The position numbers were made by a program, and so were the translations under genes. This document shows positions 1 to 4,855 of a DNA stretch of 7,255 nucleotides, piece after piece. The stretch comes from Lachnospiraceae bacterium. GTDB taxonomy: Bacteria > Bacillota > Clostridia > Lachnospirales > Lachnospiraceae. The stretch spans positions 1 through 7,255 of the forward strand of contig JAAVAG010000064.1 of NCBI GenBank assembly GCA_014804185.1, read 5' to 3'. The first letter of the stretch is position 1. The number at the start of each line of letters is the position of its first letter. A model generated the notes under the pieces. That model did no database searches, was not told the origin of the DNA, and was given only the letters and a program-made list of their open reading frames with translations.

Positions 1-448
1 GATTCTCAAGAGTTTCCTTTCTTCTCTGCCTGTAATTTTCGGTATCTACTTTAACTCTGATATAATCTTCAACATCCTTGTTTACTACCAGAGAAACCAG
101 ATATTGCAGGGAATCCAGCGTCTGTCCCCTCTTTCCGATCAGAACGCCCATCTCATCTCCGTTCAAATCAATATCCATGTTCCTCTCCGCTTCATCATAT
201 TTTACATCTATTGTCACGACCATATTCATGGCCCTGAACACATCCTCCAAAAATTCCTTTGCATTGTCGGCTACGGAACATTTCACCTTTGCCTGAATGA
301 CCGCGGGTTTTGCCCCGATTCCGAGAAAACCGGTGGATCCCTCTTCCACAACAACATAGTCAAGTTTATCGCTTGTCACGGTGAATTTCTGACATGCATC
401 GGTGATAGCATCATTTACTGTTTTAGCGGAAAATGTTACATACTCCAT
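1..448 (-). CDS. khpB: Jag/KhpB RNA-binding protein (KH–R3H), C-terminus beyond window
   Basis: The frame is open from the ATG at 446-448 to the window edge, giving 149 codons. The protein starts MEYVTFSAKTVNDAITDACQ, a Jag_N domain (about residues 1-52, with G-x-LGIGAKP at 40-48). A KH domain follows (about 75-150) with the GxxG loop GKRG at 105-108 in LIGKRGQTLDSLQYL. The R3H domain should begin at the edge and is not visible. Family members are cytoplasmic RNA-binding proteins, KhpB partnering KhpA in some Firmicutes, linked to cell-wall growth and to post-transcriptional control. The start at 448 has GGAGG at 460-464, 11 bases upstream. An in-frame ATG at 466 would add six residues but has no ribosome binding site of its own and overlaps that GGAGG. 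Its place just after yidC is the usual Firmicute arrangement. The jag identity is sure; the partner and role are family knowledge. Confidence 0.95.
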   Translation of the reverse strand, partial: MEYVTFSAKTVNDAITDACQKFTVTSDKLDYVVVEEGSTGFLGIGAKPAVIQAKVKCSVADNAKEFLEDVFRAMNMVVTIDVKYDEAERNMDIDLNGDEMGVLIGKRGQTLDSLQYLVSLVVNKDVEDYIRVKVDTENYRQRRKETLEN

Positions 449-491
449 ATTATTATAATCCTCCATTTTTGCTCAGTCCATATTTCATGAC

Positions 492-514
492 AAAACTGCT
501 GCATCAGCGGTTTT
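492..514 (-). other. Hairpin overlapping the yidC stop, upstream of jag
   Basis: On the transcribed strand AAAACCGCTG and CAGCAGTTTT form a stem with one C·A mismatch and the 3-base loop ATG. The stem includes bases of the yidC stop codon (513-515) and is followed by TTTTG. It could be a weak terminator or a processing or stability element between yidC and jag. It is AT-rich and short, so read-through into jag is likely. Its function is inferred. Confidence 0.35.
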
Positions 515-1823
515 ATTTATTATTTCTCTCATTATATTCTTTTACCATATTTGCCTTGGCCATCAGGCTGCCCGGTTTTGCGTTGGAAGAAGACTTTGCA
601 GGCGCGCCGGACGCGCTTGCCGCTTTTTCAGAAGCTTCCTTTGCTTTCTGCGTATACACATTATTTGTCGCGATCTTTTTGGTATTCATAGCGGCATACT
701 CTGCATATTTCTTCTGATTCTCTTTGATCTTTTCCATCTTTTTGGCGCTTTTTTCCCGGTTCTTTTCAATGATCTCACTCAGATCCATCTTATCTATATG
801 TCTGTTGATGATCACCTGCTGGATACTTCTGACCACCGAACCCGCTACCCAGTAAAGTCCCAGACCTGCAGGAAAATTATAACAGAAAATAGCCGACATA
901 ACGGGCATAATCATATTCATGACTTTCATGGAAGATGCCAGACTGGATGTCTCTGTTTTATTATCCCCCGTATCCTGCTGGGGCATCAGCTTTACATTGA
1001 TCCACTGCGTCACCGCGGAGAGCACCGGAATGGCAAAAGCGGCTACCACCATCAGCCACGCGCCTACCGCAACGGCCTGGCTTACCATGTAAGAGGGAGA
1101 ATTTCCCATATTCAGCCCCAGAAAGTTGTTATAGATATCCAACAGGCCTCTTATTTCTGTACTCTTATCTACATTCTGATTTAAAATATAACTTCCATTT
1201 ATCTGGAGATCGGCAAACCCTTTTTCGCTGGCAAATTTTAACAGATCTGCGGAATTCATCCTGTTCAGCACATCAATGACAGCGTTTCTTACATTCACAT
1301 CAAAGTTATTCAGATACTGACCCGCTTCCGCAAAACCTTTTACTTCTTCCACAAGATTCAGTTCAATAACCTTATCCGCCAATGCACCAAAGGCATTTCC
1401 TATTTTGGAAACATATGCAGGCATAGCATTGATAACCCTGTAGAGAGCAAACAGAATAGGCATTTGGATCAAGAGCTGCACACAGCTTCCGCTGGGAGAA
1501 ACGCCATATTTAGCATATACCGCCTGAGTCTCCGCGTTCATCTGCATGACAGAATCATTATCTTTTTTATTCTTATACTTATCTCTGATTGCCTGAAGTT
1601 CCGGATTCATCTTGGCAGAAAGTTTGGAAAACTTCTGCTGCTTAATGGTCAGAGGAAGCATCAGCAGATAGATCACAATAGTAAACAAAATGATAGACAA
1701 TCCTATATTTGGAATGCCTATAAAATCGAGCACATTAAAAATGCCGTTCATGATAAGGCCGAGCAGTTGAGCGATCCATCCTATGATCGGTGTCGTGCTC
1801 TTCGTCAAAACAATTACTCTCAT
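513..1823 (-). CDS. yidC: Membrane protein insertase YidC/SpoIIIJ (Oxa1 family), large external loop
   Basis: This 436-residue protein inserts and folds inner-membrane proteins, alone or with SecYEG. An amphipathic N-terminal stretch (13-37) precedes five predicted membrane segments: about 41-58, 116-138, 255-275, 300-318 and 320-340. Family motifs are LPLTIKQQKFSKL (56-68), the cytoplasmic coiled hairpin (about 69-108), SPSGSCVQLLIQMPILFALY (109-128) and NFPAGLGLYW (316-325). Two things are odd. The external region between the second and third segments is about 115 residues (139-254), far longer than in Bacillus SpoIIIJ (261 residues in all), and Tyr52 stands where SpoIIIJ has its groove Arg73. 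No lipobox cysteine is visible near the N-terminus. The tail (345-436) is rich in Lys, Ala and Ser, as expected for a cytoplasmic, ribosome-facing tail. The ATG at 1821-1823 has GGAG at 1831-1834, seven bases away. It lies 31 bases after yidD, in one operon. Confidence 0.97.
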   Translation of the reverse strand: MRVIVLTKSTTPIIGWIAQLLGLIMNGIFNVLDFIGIPNIGLSIILFTIVIYLLMLPLTIKQQKFSKLSAKMNPELQAIRDKYKNKKDNDSVMQMNAETQAVYAKYGVSPSGSCVQLLIQMPILFALYRVINAMPAYVSKIGNAFGALADKVIELNLVEEVKGFAEAGQYLNNFDVNVRNAVIDVLNRMNSADLLKFASEKGFADLQINGSYILNQNVDKSTEIRGLLDIYNNFLGLNMGNSPSYMVSQAVAVGAWLMVVAAFAIPVLSAVTQWINVKLMPQQDTGDNKTETSSLASSMKVMNMIMPVMSAIFCYNFPAGLGLYWVAGSVVRSIQQVIINRHIDKMDLSEIIEKNREKSAKKMEKIKENQKKYAEYAAMNTKKIATNNVYTQKAKEASEKAASASGAPAKSSSNAKPGSLMAKANMVKEYNERNNK

Positions 1824-1854
1824 TTAAAATCTCCAATCTTCTCATGCACTGTTC

Positions 1855-2064
1855 TCAGGGCACCGGATCATATCCTCCCTTTGAAAAGGGATTACATCTC
1901 AGAATTCTCCACATCGCCAATAATCCGCCCTTCAGTGCGCCGTATTTCAGTACGGCCTCAAGCCCATACTGAGAACAGCACGGATAATAAGGACATTTCG
2001 TTCTTTTTAAAGGTGACAGATACTTTTGATAAAATCTTATGATGGCAACTAATATTTTCTTCAT
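1855..2064 (-). CDS. yidD: YidD, membrane protein insertion efficiency factor
   Basis: This small protein of 69 residues starts MKKILVAIIRFYQKYLSPLK. It has the YidD signature: the amphipathic N-terminal helix, then KCPYYPCCSQYGLEAV (cysteines at 24, 29 and 30, the last inside the family's P-x-CSxY motif), then ALKG and the terminal ILRCNPFSKGGYDPVP. In other bacteria YidD is a peripheral inner-membrane protein that helps YidC-dependent insertion; its mechanism is not settled. I place the start at the ATG at 2062-2064 because MKK begins most homologues. A TTG four codons upstream directly abuts the rnpA stop and is less likely. Only a weak AGG precedes the ATG, and the gap to the rnpA stop is 12 bases, so translation is probably coupled to rnpA. 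The order rnpA–yidD–yidC is classical. Confidence 0.95.
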   Translation of the reverse strand: MKKILVAIIRFYQKYLSPLKRTKCPYYPCCSQYGLEAVLKYGALKGGLLAMWRILRCNPFSKGGYDPVP

Positions 2065-2076
2065 ACCTGAATCCAA

Positions 2077-2427
2077 TCACTTACGGGCGTCCTCTTTCAG
2101 GATTCCGTGAAGCTTTGAAAGGTGCAAAAGCGCGCTTTCTATTTCTCTGTAACCCGCAAAAGCAGCACTTTTTCTCGCAACGACCACAATATCCAAACCA
2201 CTATTGAATATATTCTCCTGTAATCGGTAGCTTTCTCTTACCAGCCTTGTGATGCGATGTCTCACAACGCTGTTTCCTACTTTTTTACTCACGCTGATTC
2301 CGATCCTGTTGCATTCTGTGCCATTTTCCTTTAAATACATTACCAGATACTTATTTGCGTAAGATTTTCCAAACCTGTACACGGACCGGAACTGATGGTT
2401 TTTTTTCAAGGACTCTGAAAACTGCAT
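2077..2427 (-). CDS. rnpA: Ribonuclease P protein component
   Basis: This basic cytoplasmic protein of 116 residues binds the catalytic RNase P RNA and helps it recognise the 5' leader of pre-tRNA. Features seen are the N-terminal MQFSESLKKNHQFRSVYRFG, the strand NRIGISVSKKVGNSVVRHRI (40-59) and the RNR region running on through RLVRESYR (61-68). The canonical R-N-R-x-K-R pattern here reads R-H-R-I-T-R (56-61), so the usual Asn and Lys are His and Thr. The length fits the family (about 110-125). The ATG at 2425-2427 has AGAGGTG at 2437-2443, nine bases away. It lies 51 bases after rpmH, with a terminator between the two genes, and is 12 bases before yidD. Expression probably depends on read-through from the rpmH promoter, since I see no clear promoter of its own. 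Confidence 0.97.
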   Translation of the reverse strand: MQFSESLKKNHQFRSVYRFGKSYANKYLVMYLKENGTECNRIGISVSKKVGNSVVRHRITRLVRESYRLQENIFNSGLDIVVVARKSAAFAGYREIESALLHLSKLHGILKEDARK

Positions 2428-2454
2428 TCAAAAAAGCACCTCTATCTTTCAGAG

Positions 2455-2480
2455 AAAAAAAGGTCACATTGCTGTGACCT
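2455..2480 (-). terminator. Intrinsic terminator/attenuator between rpmH and rnpA
   Basis: On the rpmH transcript AGGTCACA–GCAA–TGTGACCT forms a perfect 8-bp stem with a GNRA-type GCAA tetraloop, followed at once by a run of Ts (the A-run at 2455-2461 on the plus strand). The stem begins inside the rpmH stop codon (TAG, 2479-2481). No second promoter is evident before rnpA, so this is probably a partial terminator that gives much more L34 mRNA than rnpA–yidD–yidC–jag mRNA. The structure is read directly; its efficiency is inferred. Confidence 0.85.
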
Positions 2481-2613
2481 ATACTGATAATCTCTTTCTT
2501 CCTTTTGCACGCCTTGCCGCCAAAACCTTGCGCCCGCCTTTGGTACTCATTCTGGCTCTGAAACCGTGAACCCTTGCTCTGGGTTTCTTTTTAGGCTGAA
2601 ATGTCATCTTCAT
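2479..2613 (-). CDS. rpmH: 50S ribosomal protein L34 (bL34)
   Basis: The product is 44 residues, the usual L34 length. It starts MKMTFQPKKKPRARVHGFRA and ends KVLAARRAKGRKRLSV. It is a very basic protein that binds 23S rRNA in the large subunit. The start at 2611-2613 is set by a near-perfect ribosome binding site AAGGAGGTG (2622-2630), eight bases upstream; a longer in-frame reading from a TTG at 2670 would run through that site and is rejected. It is the first gene of the leftward operon, under the strong promoter at 2718-2746, with a leader of about 98 bases that has no obvious structured element. A terminator overlaps its stop codon. Its position beside oriC is nearly universal in Firmicutes and gives high gene dosage during growth. 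Confidence 0.98.
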   Translation of the reverse strand: MKMTFQPKKKPRARVHGFRARMSTKGGRKVLAARRAKGRKRLSV

Positions 2614-2717
2614 ACGAAAAACACCTCCTTCTCCAAACCTTAATCTATATAAGGTGAACTTATTTTTCAATAACCGGCACTATAATAATGCCATTTTTCA
2701 GGAAAATAGCATATTTG

Positions 2718-2746
2718 ATTTTACTGGATAAATGCGGCAATGTCAA
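2718..2746 (-). promoter_or_regulatory. Sigma-A promoter of the rpmH operon
   Basis: On the minus strand a perfect -35 TTGACA (2741-2746) and a -10 TAAAAT (2718-2723, five of six) are separated by exactly 17 bases. The predicted transcript start is near 2711, which gives rpmH a leader of about 98 bases. It is the best promoter in the window, as fits a ribosomal protein gene. It points away from the DnaA boxes, the nearest of which lies 45 bases upstream of the -35. Confidence 0.88.
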
Positions 2747-2830
2747 GGGTTTTTCGAGGATAGTAAAAATTTTTTAATATCAATTCATGGATATCCACAT
2801 AAAATTCCACCATGAAAATATTTTACATAA

Positions 2831-2862
2831 CTATCCACAGACTGTGCATAAATTGTGGATAA
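2831..2862. promoter_or_regulatory. DnaA box triplet: head-to-head pair plus tandem copy
   Basis: CTATCCACA (+) and TGTGCATAA (a minus-strand box with one mismatch) face each other across 3 bases (GAC). A perfect minus-strand box at 2854-2862 follows in tandem, its start 11 bases after that of the second. The near-helical spacing would place DnaA monomers on one face. The sites are read directly; cooperative binding is inferred. Confidence 0.85.
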
Positions 2863-2948
2863 TTTTTTCCTATTCTGTTTATTCGTTGTGAAAAATTCTC
2901 CCTGAGTCCATGTTTTTCATCTTTTTACTATGATTCTCTCTGTCGCAG

Positions 2949-2957
2949 TTATCCACA
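2949..2957 (+). promoter_or_regulatory. Perfect DnaA box, isolated
   Basis: An exact TTATCCACA on the plus strand, 45 bases before the palindromic pair at 3001-3023 and 86 bases after the triplet at 2831-2862. Confidence 0.85.
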
Positions 2958-3000
2958 ACAGTTCTTCGTCCATTTCATTTTATCACCACTTATAAACCAT

Positions 3001-3023
3001 GTTATCCACAATTTGTGGATAAC
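3001..3023. promoter_or_regulatory. Palindromic pair of perfect DnaA boxes
   Basis: Two exact DnaA boxes (3002-3010 plus, 3014-3022 minus) lie head to head with a 3-base gap. The whole is a perfect 23-base palindrome: 11-base arms GTTATCCACAA around a single central T at 3012. It is about 30 bases upstream of the dnaA promoter, so DnaA bound here could act both in origin assembly and in autorepression. The second role is inferred from other Firmicutes. Confidence 0.88.
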
Positions 3024-3029
3024 TTTCCA

Positions 3030-3041
3030 AGTCCGCGGACT
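3030..3041. repeat. GC-rich 12-bp perfect palindrome upstream of dnaA promoter
   Basis: AGTCCGCGGACT is its own reverse complement and stands out in AT-rich surroundings, between the last DnaA box and the dnaA promoter. It is followed by GGGTTTTT, but no gene upstream on the plus strand would need a terminator. A protein-binding site is a reasonable guess. The binder is unknown. Confidence 0.6.
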
Positions 3042-3051
3042 GGGTTTTTAC

Positions 3052-3085
3052 TTGAAATATTTCAACGTTTATATTAAGATATAAT
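3052..3085 (+). promoter_or_regulatory. dnaA promoter with palindromic -35 region
   Basis: Two readings overlap. One is -35 TTGAAA (3052-3057), 17 bases, -10 TAAGAT (3075-3080). The other is a perfect -10 TATAAT (3080-3085) with no recognisable -35 at normal spacing. TTGAAA is half of a perfect 14-bp palindrome, TTGAAATATTTCAA (3052-3065), which would sit on the -35 of the second reading. The start of transcription is expected near 3087-3092, leaving a leader of about 95 bases. The location is fairly sure; the exact hexamers are not. Confidence 0.7.
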
Positions 3086-3100
3086 AGATACGCTTTTTGA

Positions 3101-3125
3101 TCAGGAAACATGAAAGATTTCCTGA
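3101..3125 (+). other. Hairpin in the dnaA leader
   Basis: TCAGGAAA (3101-3108) and TTTCCTGA (3118-3125) form a perfect 8-bp stem around a 9-base loop, about 60 bases before the dnaA start codon. The loop contains an ATG (3110-3112) that opens a 44-codon reading frame overlapping dnaA. No T-run follows, so it is not a terminator. A role in mRNA stability or translation is possible but not shown. Confidence 0.5.
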
Positions 3126-3185
3126 ATATACTGAAAAACCGCGGGAAAAGGTATGACTGTGTCTGCGATATGCAGGGGGTTAAAG

Positions 3186-4559
3186 ATGGAATCGATCAAG
3201 GAACGATGGGAAGAAATAAAGGAAACTGTCAAAAGAGAATATAATCTTACGGACATTTCTTACACTACCTGGATAAAACCATTGAATTTTTATAATGTCA
3301 AGGATCATACTGTCAATGTCATCATCCCCAACGATAAAGCAGGGGCATCCAGCTATATCGTTTCCAAGTACAAAAACTTTTTTCAGGTAGCTGTCTCGGA
3401 GATGTTCAATGACAACTACGAAATTTCCTTTATTATGGAAAAAGACATTCCCGCTCTGGATGAACTGTCCGCAAAATCAAACGGTCATGCGGCAGCAAGC
3501 CATACCAATTATGAAAATTCAAATTTGAATTCCAAATATAAATTTGATACTTTTGTAGTAGGAAGCAACAATAAATTTGCCCATTCGGCTTCTCTTGCGG
3601 TAGCAGAATCCCCCGGAGAGGTTTATAACCCTCTCTATCTCTACGGAGGCGCCGGACTTGGAAAAACACACCTGATGCATTCCATCGGACATTTTATACT
3701 GGAACAGAATCCTCAAAAAAAGGTACTGTATGTCACTTCGGAGCAGTTTACCAACGAAGTGATCGACTCCATCCGAAGCGGTAACGCCGCCGCCATGACG
3801 AAACTCCGGGACAAATACAGAACCGTAGACGTGCTCATGGTGGACGATGTACAGTTTATCATCGGCAAGGAGAGTACCCAGGAGGAATTCTTCCATACTT
3901 TTAATGTGCTGCATTCCGCGGGCAAACAGGTTATCATTTCATCTGATAAACCTCCCAAAGAGATGGAAATTCTGGACGAAAGATTCCGCTCCCGGTTTGA
4001 GTGGGGACTGATTGCCGACATACAGCCGCCGGACTATGAGACGAGAATGGCGATCCTGTGGAAGAACGCGGAGAACTGTGACCGTCACATAGACCCTGAG
4101 ATTATTAAATATATTGCCACCAATATCAAATCCAATATCAGGGAATTGGAGGGCGCTTTCAACAAAATCATCGCGTTTGTCAAACTGAACAATATAAACA
4201 CAAAAGATCTTACAATAGAAGTAGCGGAAGAGGCATTAAAGGATATCATATACCCGGACAAGCGTAAGGAAGTAACTCCACAGCTTATCATTGATGTAGT
4301 TTCCGAACATTTTGGAGTACGTCCTGAAGATATTACCTCCAAAAAGAGAAATTCCGAATTTGTGCTTCCGAGACAGATTATTATGTATCTGTGCAGAGAG
4401 ATGACAGAAACCTCCCTGCAGGGTGTGGGTAAGATTCTGGGAGACAGGGACCACTCTACCATCAATCACGGTGTGGACAAAATAAGGGAAGGCATTGAAA
4501 AAAATGAAGATCTGAGAAATAAGCTGGATGTGATCCGGAAAAAGATAAATCCCTCCTGA
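3186..4559 (+). CDS. dnaA: Chromosomal replication initiator DnaA
   Basis: This protein of 457 residues is the AAA+ ATPase that binds DnaA boxes, opens the origin and loads the helicase. Domain I (about 1-82) begins MESIKERWEEIKETVKREYN and is followed by a short, poorly conserved linker (to about 115). Domain III has Walker A GGAGLGKTH (154-162), Walker B LMVDDVQ (217-223), the sensor 1 region SSDKPP (252-257), the arginine-finger motif RFRSRFEWGL (266-275) and sensor 2 Arg319 in NIRELEGA. Domain IV (about 355-457) carries the DNA-binding signature GDRDHSTINHG (419-429). All key residues are present. The start at 3186 is chosen because AGGGGG (3174-3179) lies six bases upstream and the protein then begins at the family's usual place; an in-frame ATG at 3153 lacks a well-spaced site. 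Seven DnaA boxes upstream suggest autoregulation. Confidence 0.98.
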   Translation: MESIKERWEEIKETVKREYNLTDISYTTWIKPLNFYNVKDHTVNVIIPNDKAGASSYIVSKYKNFFQVAVSEMFNDNYEISFIMEKDIPALDELSAKSNGHAAASHTNYENSNLNSKYKFDTFVVGSNNKFAHSASLAVAESPGEVYNPLYLYGGAGLGKTHLMHSIGHFILEQNPQKKVLYVTSEQFTNEVIDSIRSGNAAAMTKLRDKYRTVDVLMVDDVQFIIGKESTQEEFFHTFNVLHSAGKQVIISSDKPPKEMEILDERFRSRFEWGLIADIQPPDYETRMAILWKNAENCDRHIDPEIIKYIATNIKSNIRELEGAFNKIIAFVKLNNINTKDLTIEVAEEALKDIIYPDKRKEVTPQLIIDVVSEHFGVRPEDITSKKRNSEFVLPRQIIMYLCREMTETSLQGVGKILGDRDHSTINHGVDKIREGIEKNEDLRNKLDVIRKKINPS

Positions 4560-4567
4560 ATCCACAC

Positions 4568-4590
4568 AATTCACACACAGGCTGTGAATT
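4568..4590 (+). other. Hairpin downstream of dnaA
   Basis: AATTCACA (4568-4575) and TGTGAATT (4583-4590) make a perfect 8-bp stem with a 7-base loop, eight bases after the dnaA stop codon. A run of five Ts comes only about 20 bases later, so it is at best a weak terminator. It may protect the dnaA mRNA end, or the two arms may be degenerate DnaA boxes facing each other. Confidence 0.4.
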
Positions 4591-4733
4591 ACATGTTTAT
4601 AATCCGGGTTTTTATGTGAATGATTCTAAGAGGCTGCCGGATACCTTTCAGAAGATTGTGAATATCTTCCTGCTTGTCCACCTCTTAAAAATGAATTATG
4701 AACATAGTTATACTATCATTTTAACGTGGAAAA

Positions 4734-4742
4734 TGCTATAAT
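4734..4742 (+). promoter_or_regulatory. Extended -10 promoter of dnaN
   Basis: TGCTATAAT combines the TG-n extension with a perfect -10 (TATAAT at 4737-4742). No good -35 lies 16-18 bases upstream, which is usual for extended -10 promoters. Transcription would start near 4749, giving a leader of about 144 bases that runs through the DnaA box and unwinding tract, then dnaN–rlbA–recF. Confidence 0.7.
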
Positions 4743-4758
4743 AGAAGTGGTTTTACCC

Positions 4759-4812
4759 ATATCCACAACCCTTATTATTACATATTATTAATTTTTTTAT
4801 ATTATTTATAAA
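4759..4812 (+). other. Probable origin unwinding element: DnaA box, TTA trios, A/T tract
   Basis: A one-mismatch DnaA box ATATCCACA (4759-4767) is followed by ACCC, then three consecutive TTA triplets (4772-4780) and two more at 4785-4790. On the lower strand these read 3'-AAT-5', which fits the DnaA-trio pattern defined in Bacillus subtilis. Bases 4772-4812 contain a single C and otherwise only A and T (40 of 41). The order box, GC-rich step, trios, A/T tract and the position between dnaA and dnaN match the B. subtilis basal unwinding system. Only one clear box is present beside the trios. Confidence 0.75.
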
Positions 4813-4841
4813 CAGCTGCACAATTATGTATGATTCAATAA

Positions 4842-4855
4842 TCCTGCTTGCAGGA
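4842..4855 (+). other. Small hairpin in the dnaN leader
   Basis: TCCTGC and GCAGGA flank TT, forming a 5-bp stem with a CTTG loop, about 40 bases before the dnaN start and between the unwinding tract and the ribosome binding site. It has no T-run. Its function is unknown. Confidence 0.35.

Larger units (their letters stand above)
2747..3085. other. oriC, upstream half: DnaA box cluster between rpmH and dnaA
   Basis: This gene-free stretch holds seven DnaA boxes (consensus TTATCCACA). Perfect copies are at 2854-2862 (-), 2949-2957 (+), 3002-3010 (+) and 3014-3022 (-). One-mismatch copies are at 2791-2799 (+, ATATCCACA), 2831-2839 (+, CTATCCACA) and 2843-2851 (-, TTATGCACA). Between the clusters, 2863-2948 is AT-rich and holds nothing else I recognise. 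An A/T-rich tract (2761-2788) flanks the left-most box. This corresponds to the incA/incB part of the Bacillus subtilis origin, where DnaA assembles and also represses dnaA. The limits given are approximate. Confidence 0.92.

Noticed and set aside
78..490. Plus-strand open frames opposite jag (72 and 128 codons)
   Set aside because: The minus-strand frame encodes a clear Jag protein with a KH GKRG loop; the plus-strand frames have no ribosome binding site and no family resemblance.
798..2042. Plus-strand open frames opposite yidC, yidD and the spacer
   Set aside because: They are antisense to recognised genes, with no convincing promoter, ribosome binding site or domain.
2614..2670. Longer rpmH from a TTG at 2670
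   Set aside because: It would translate through the strong AAGGAGGTG site and give an L34 with 19 extra residues; 44 residues is the family norm.
2681..2686. Plus-strand TATAAT in the rpmH leader
   Set aside because: No -35 lies at proper distance and no TG extension is present; it would start a transcript running into oriC with no gene until dnaA.
3030..3048. GC palindrome with T-run as a terminator
   Set aside because: No gene is transcribed rightward into it, and the self-complementary core leaves only a short stem.
3153..3185. Longer dnaA from the ATG at 3153
   Set aside because: AAGG is too close to that ATG, while AGGGGG is well placed for the ATG at 3186 and the shorter protein begins at the usual DnaA start.
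3433..4574. Minus-strand open frames inside dnaA
   Set aside because: dnaA is intact with every AAA+ motif; these frames are by-products of its codon use.
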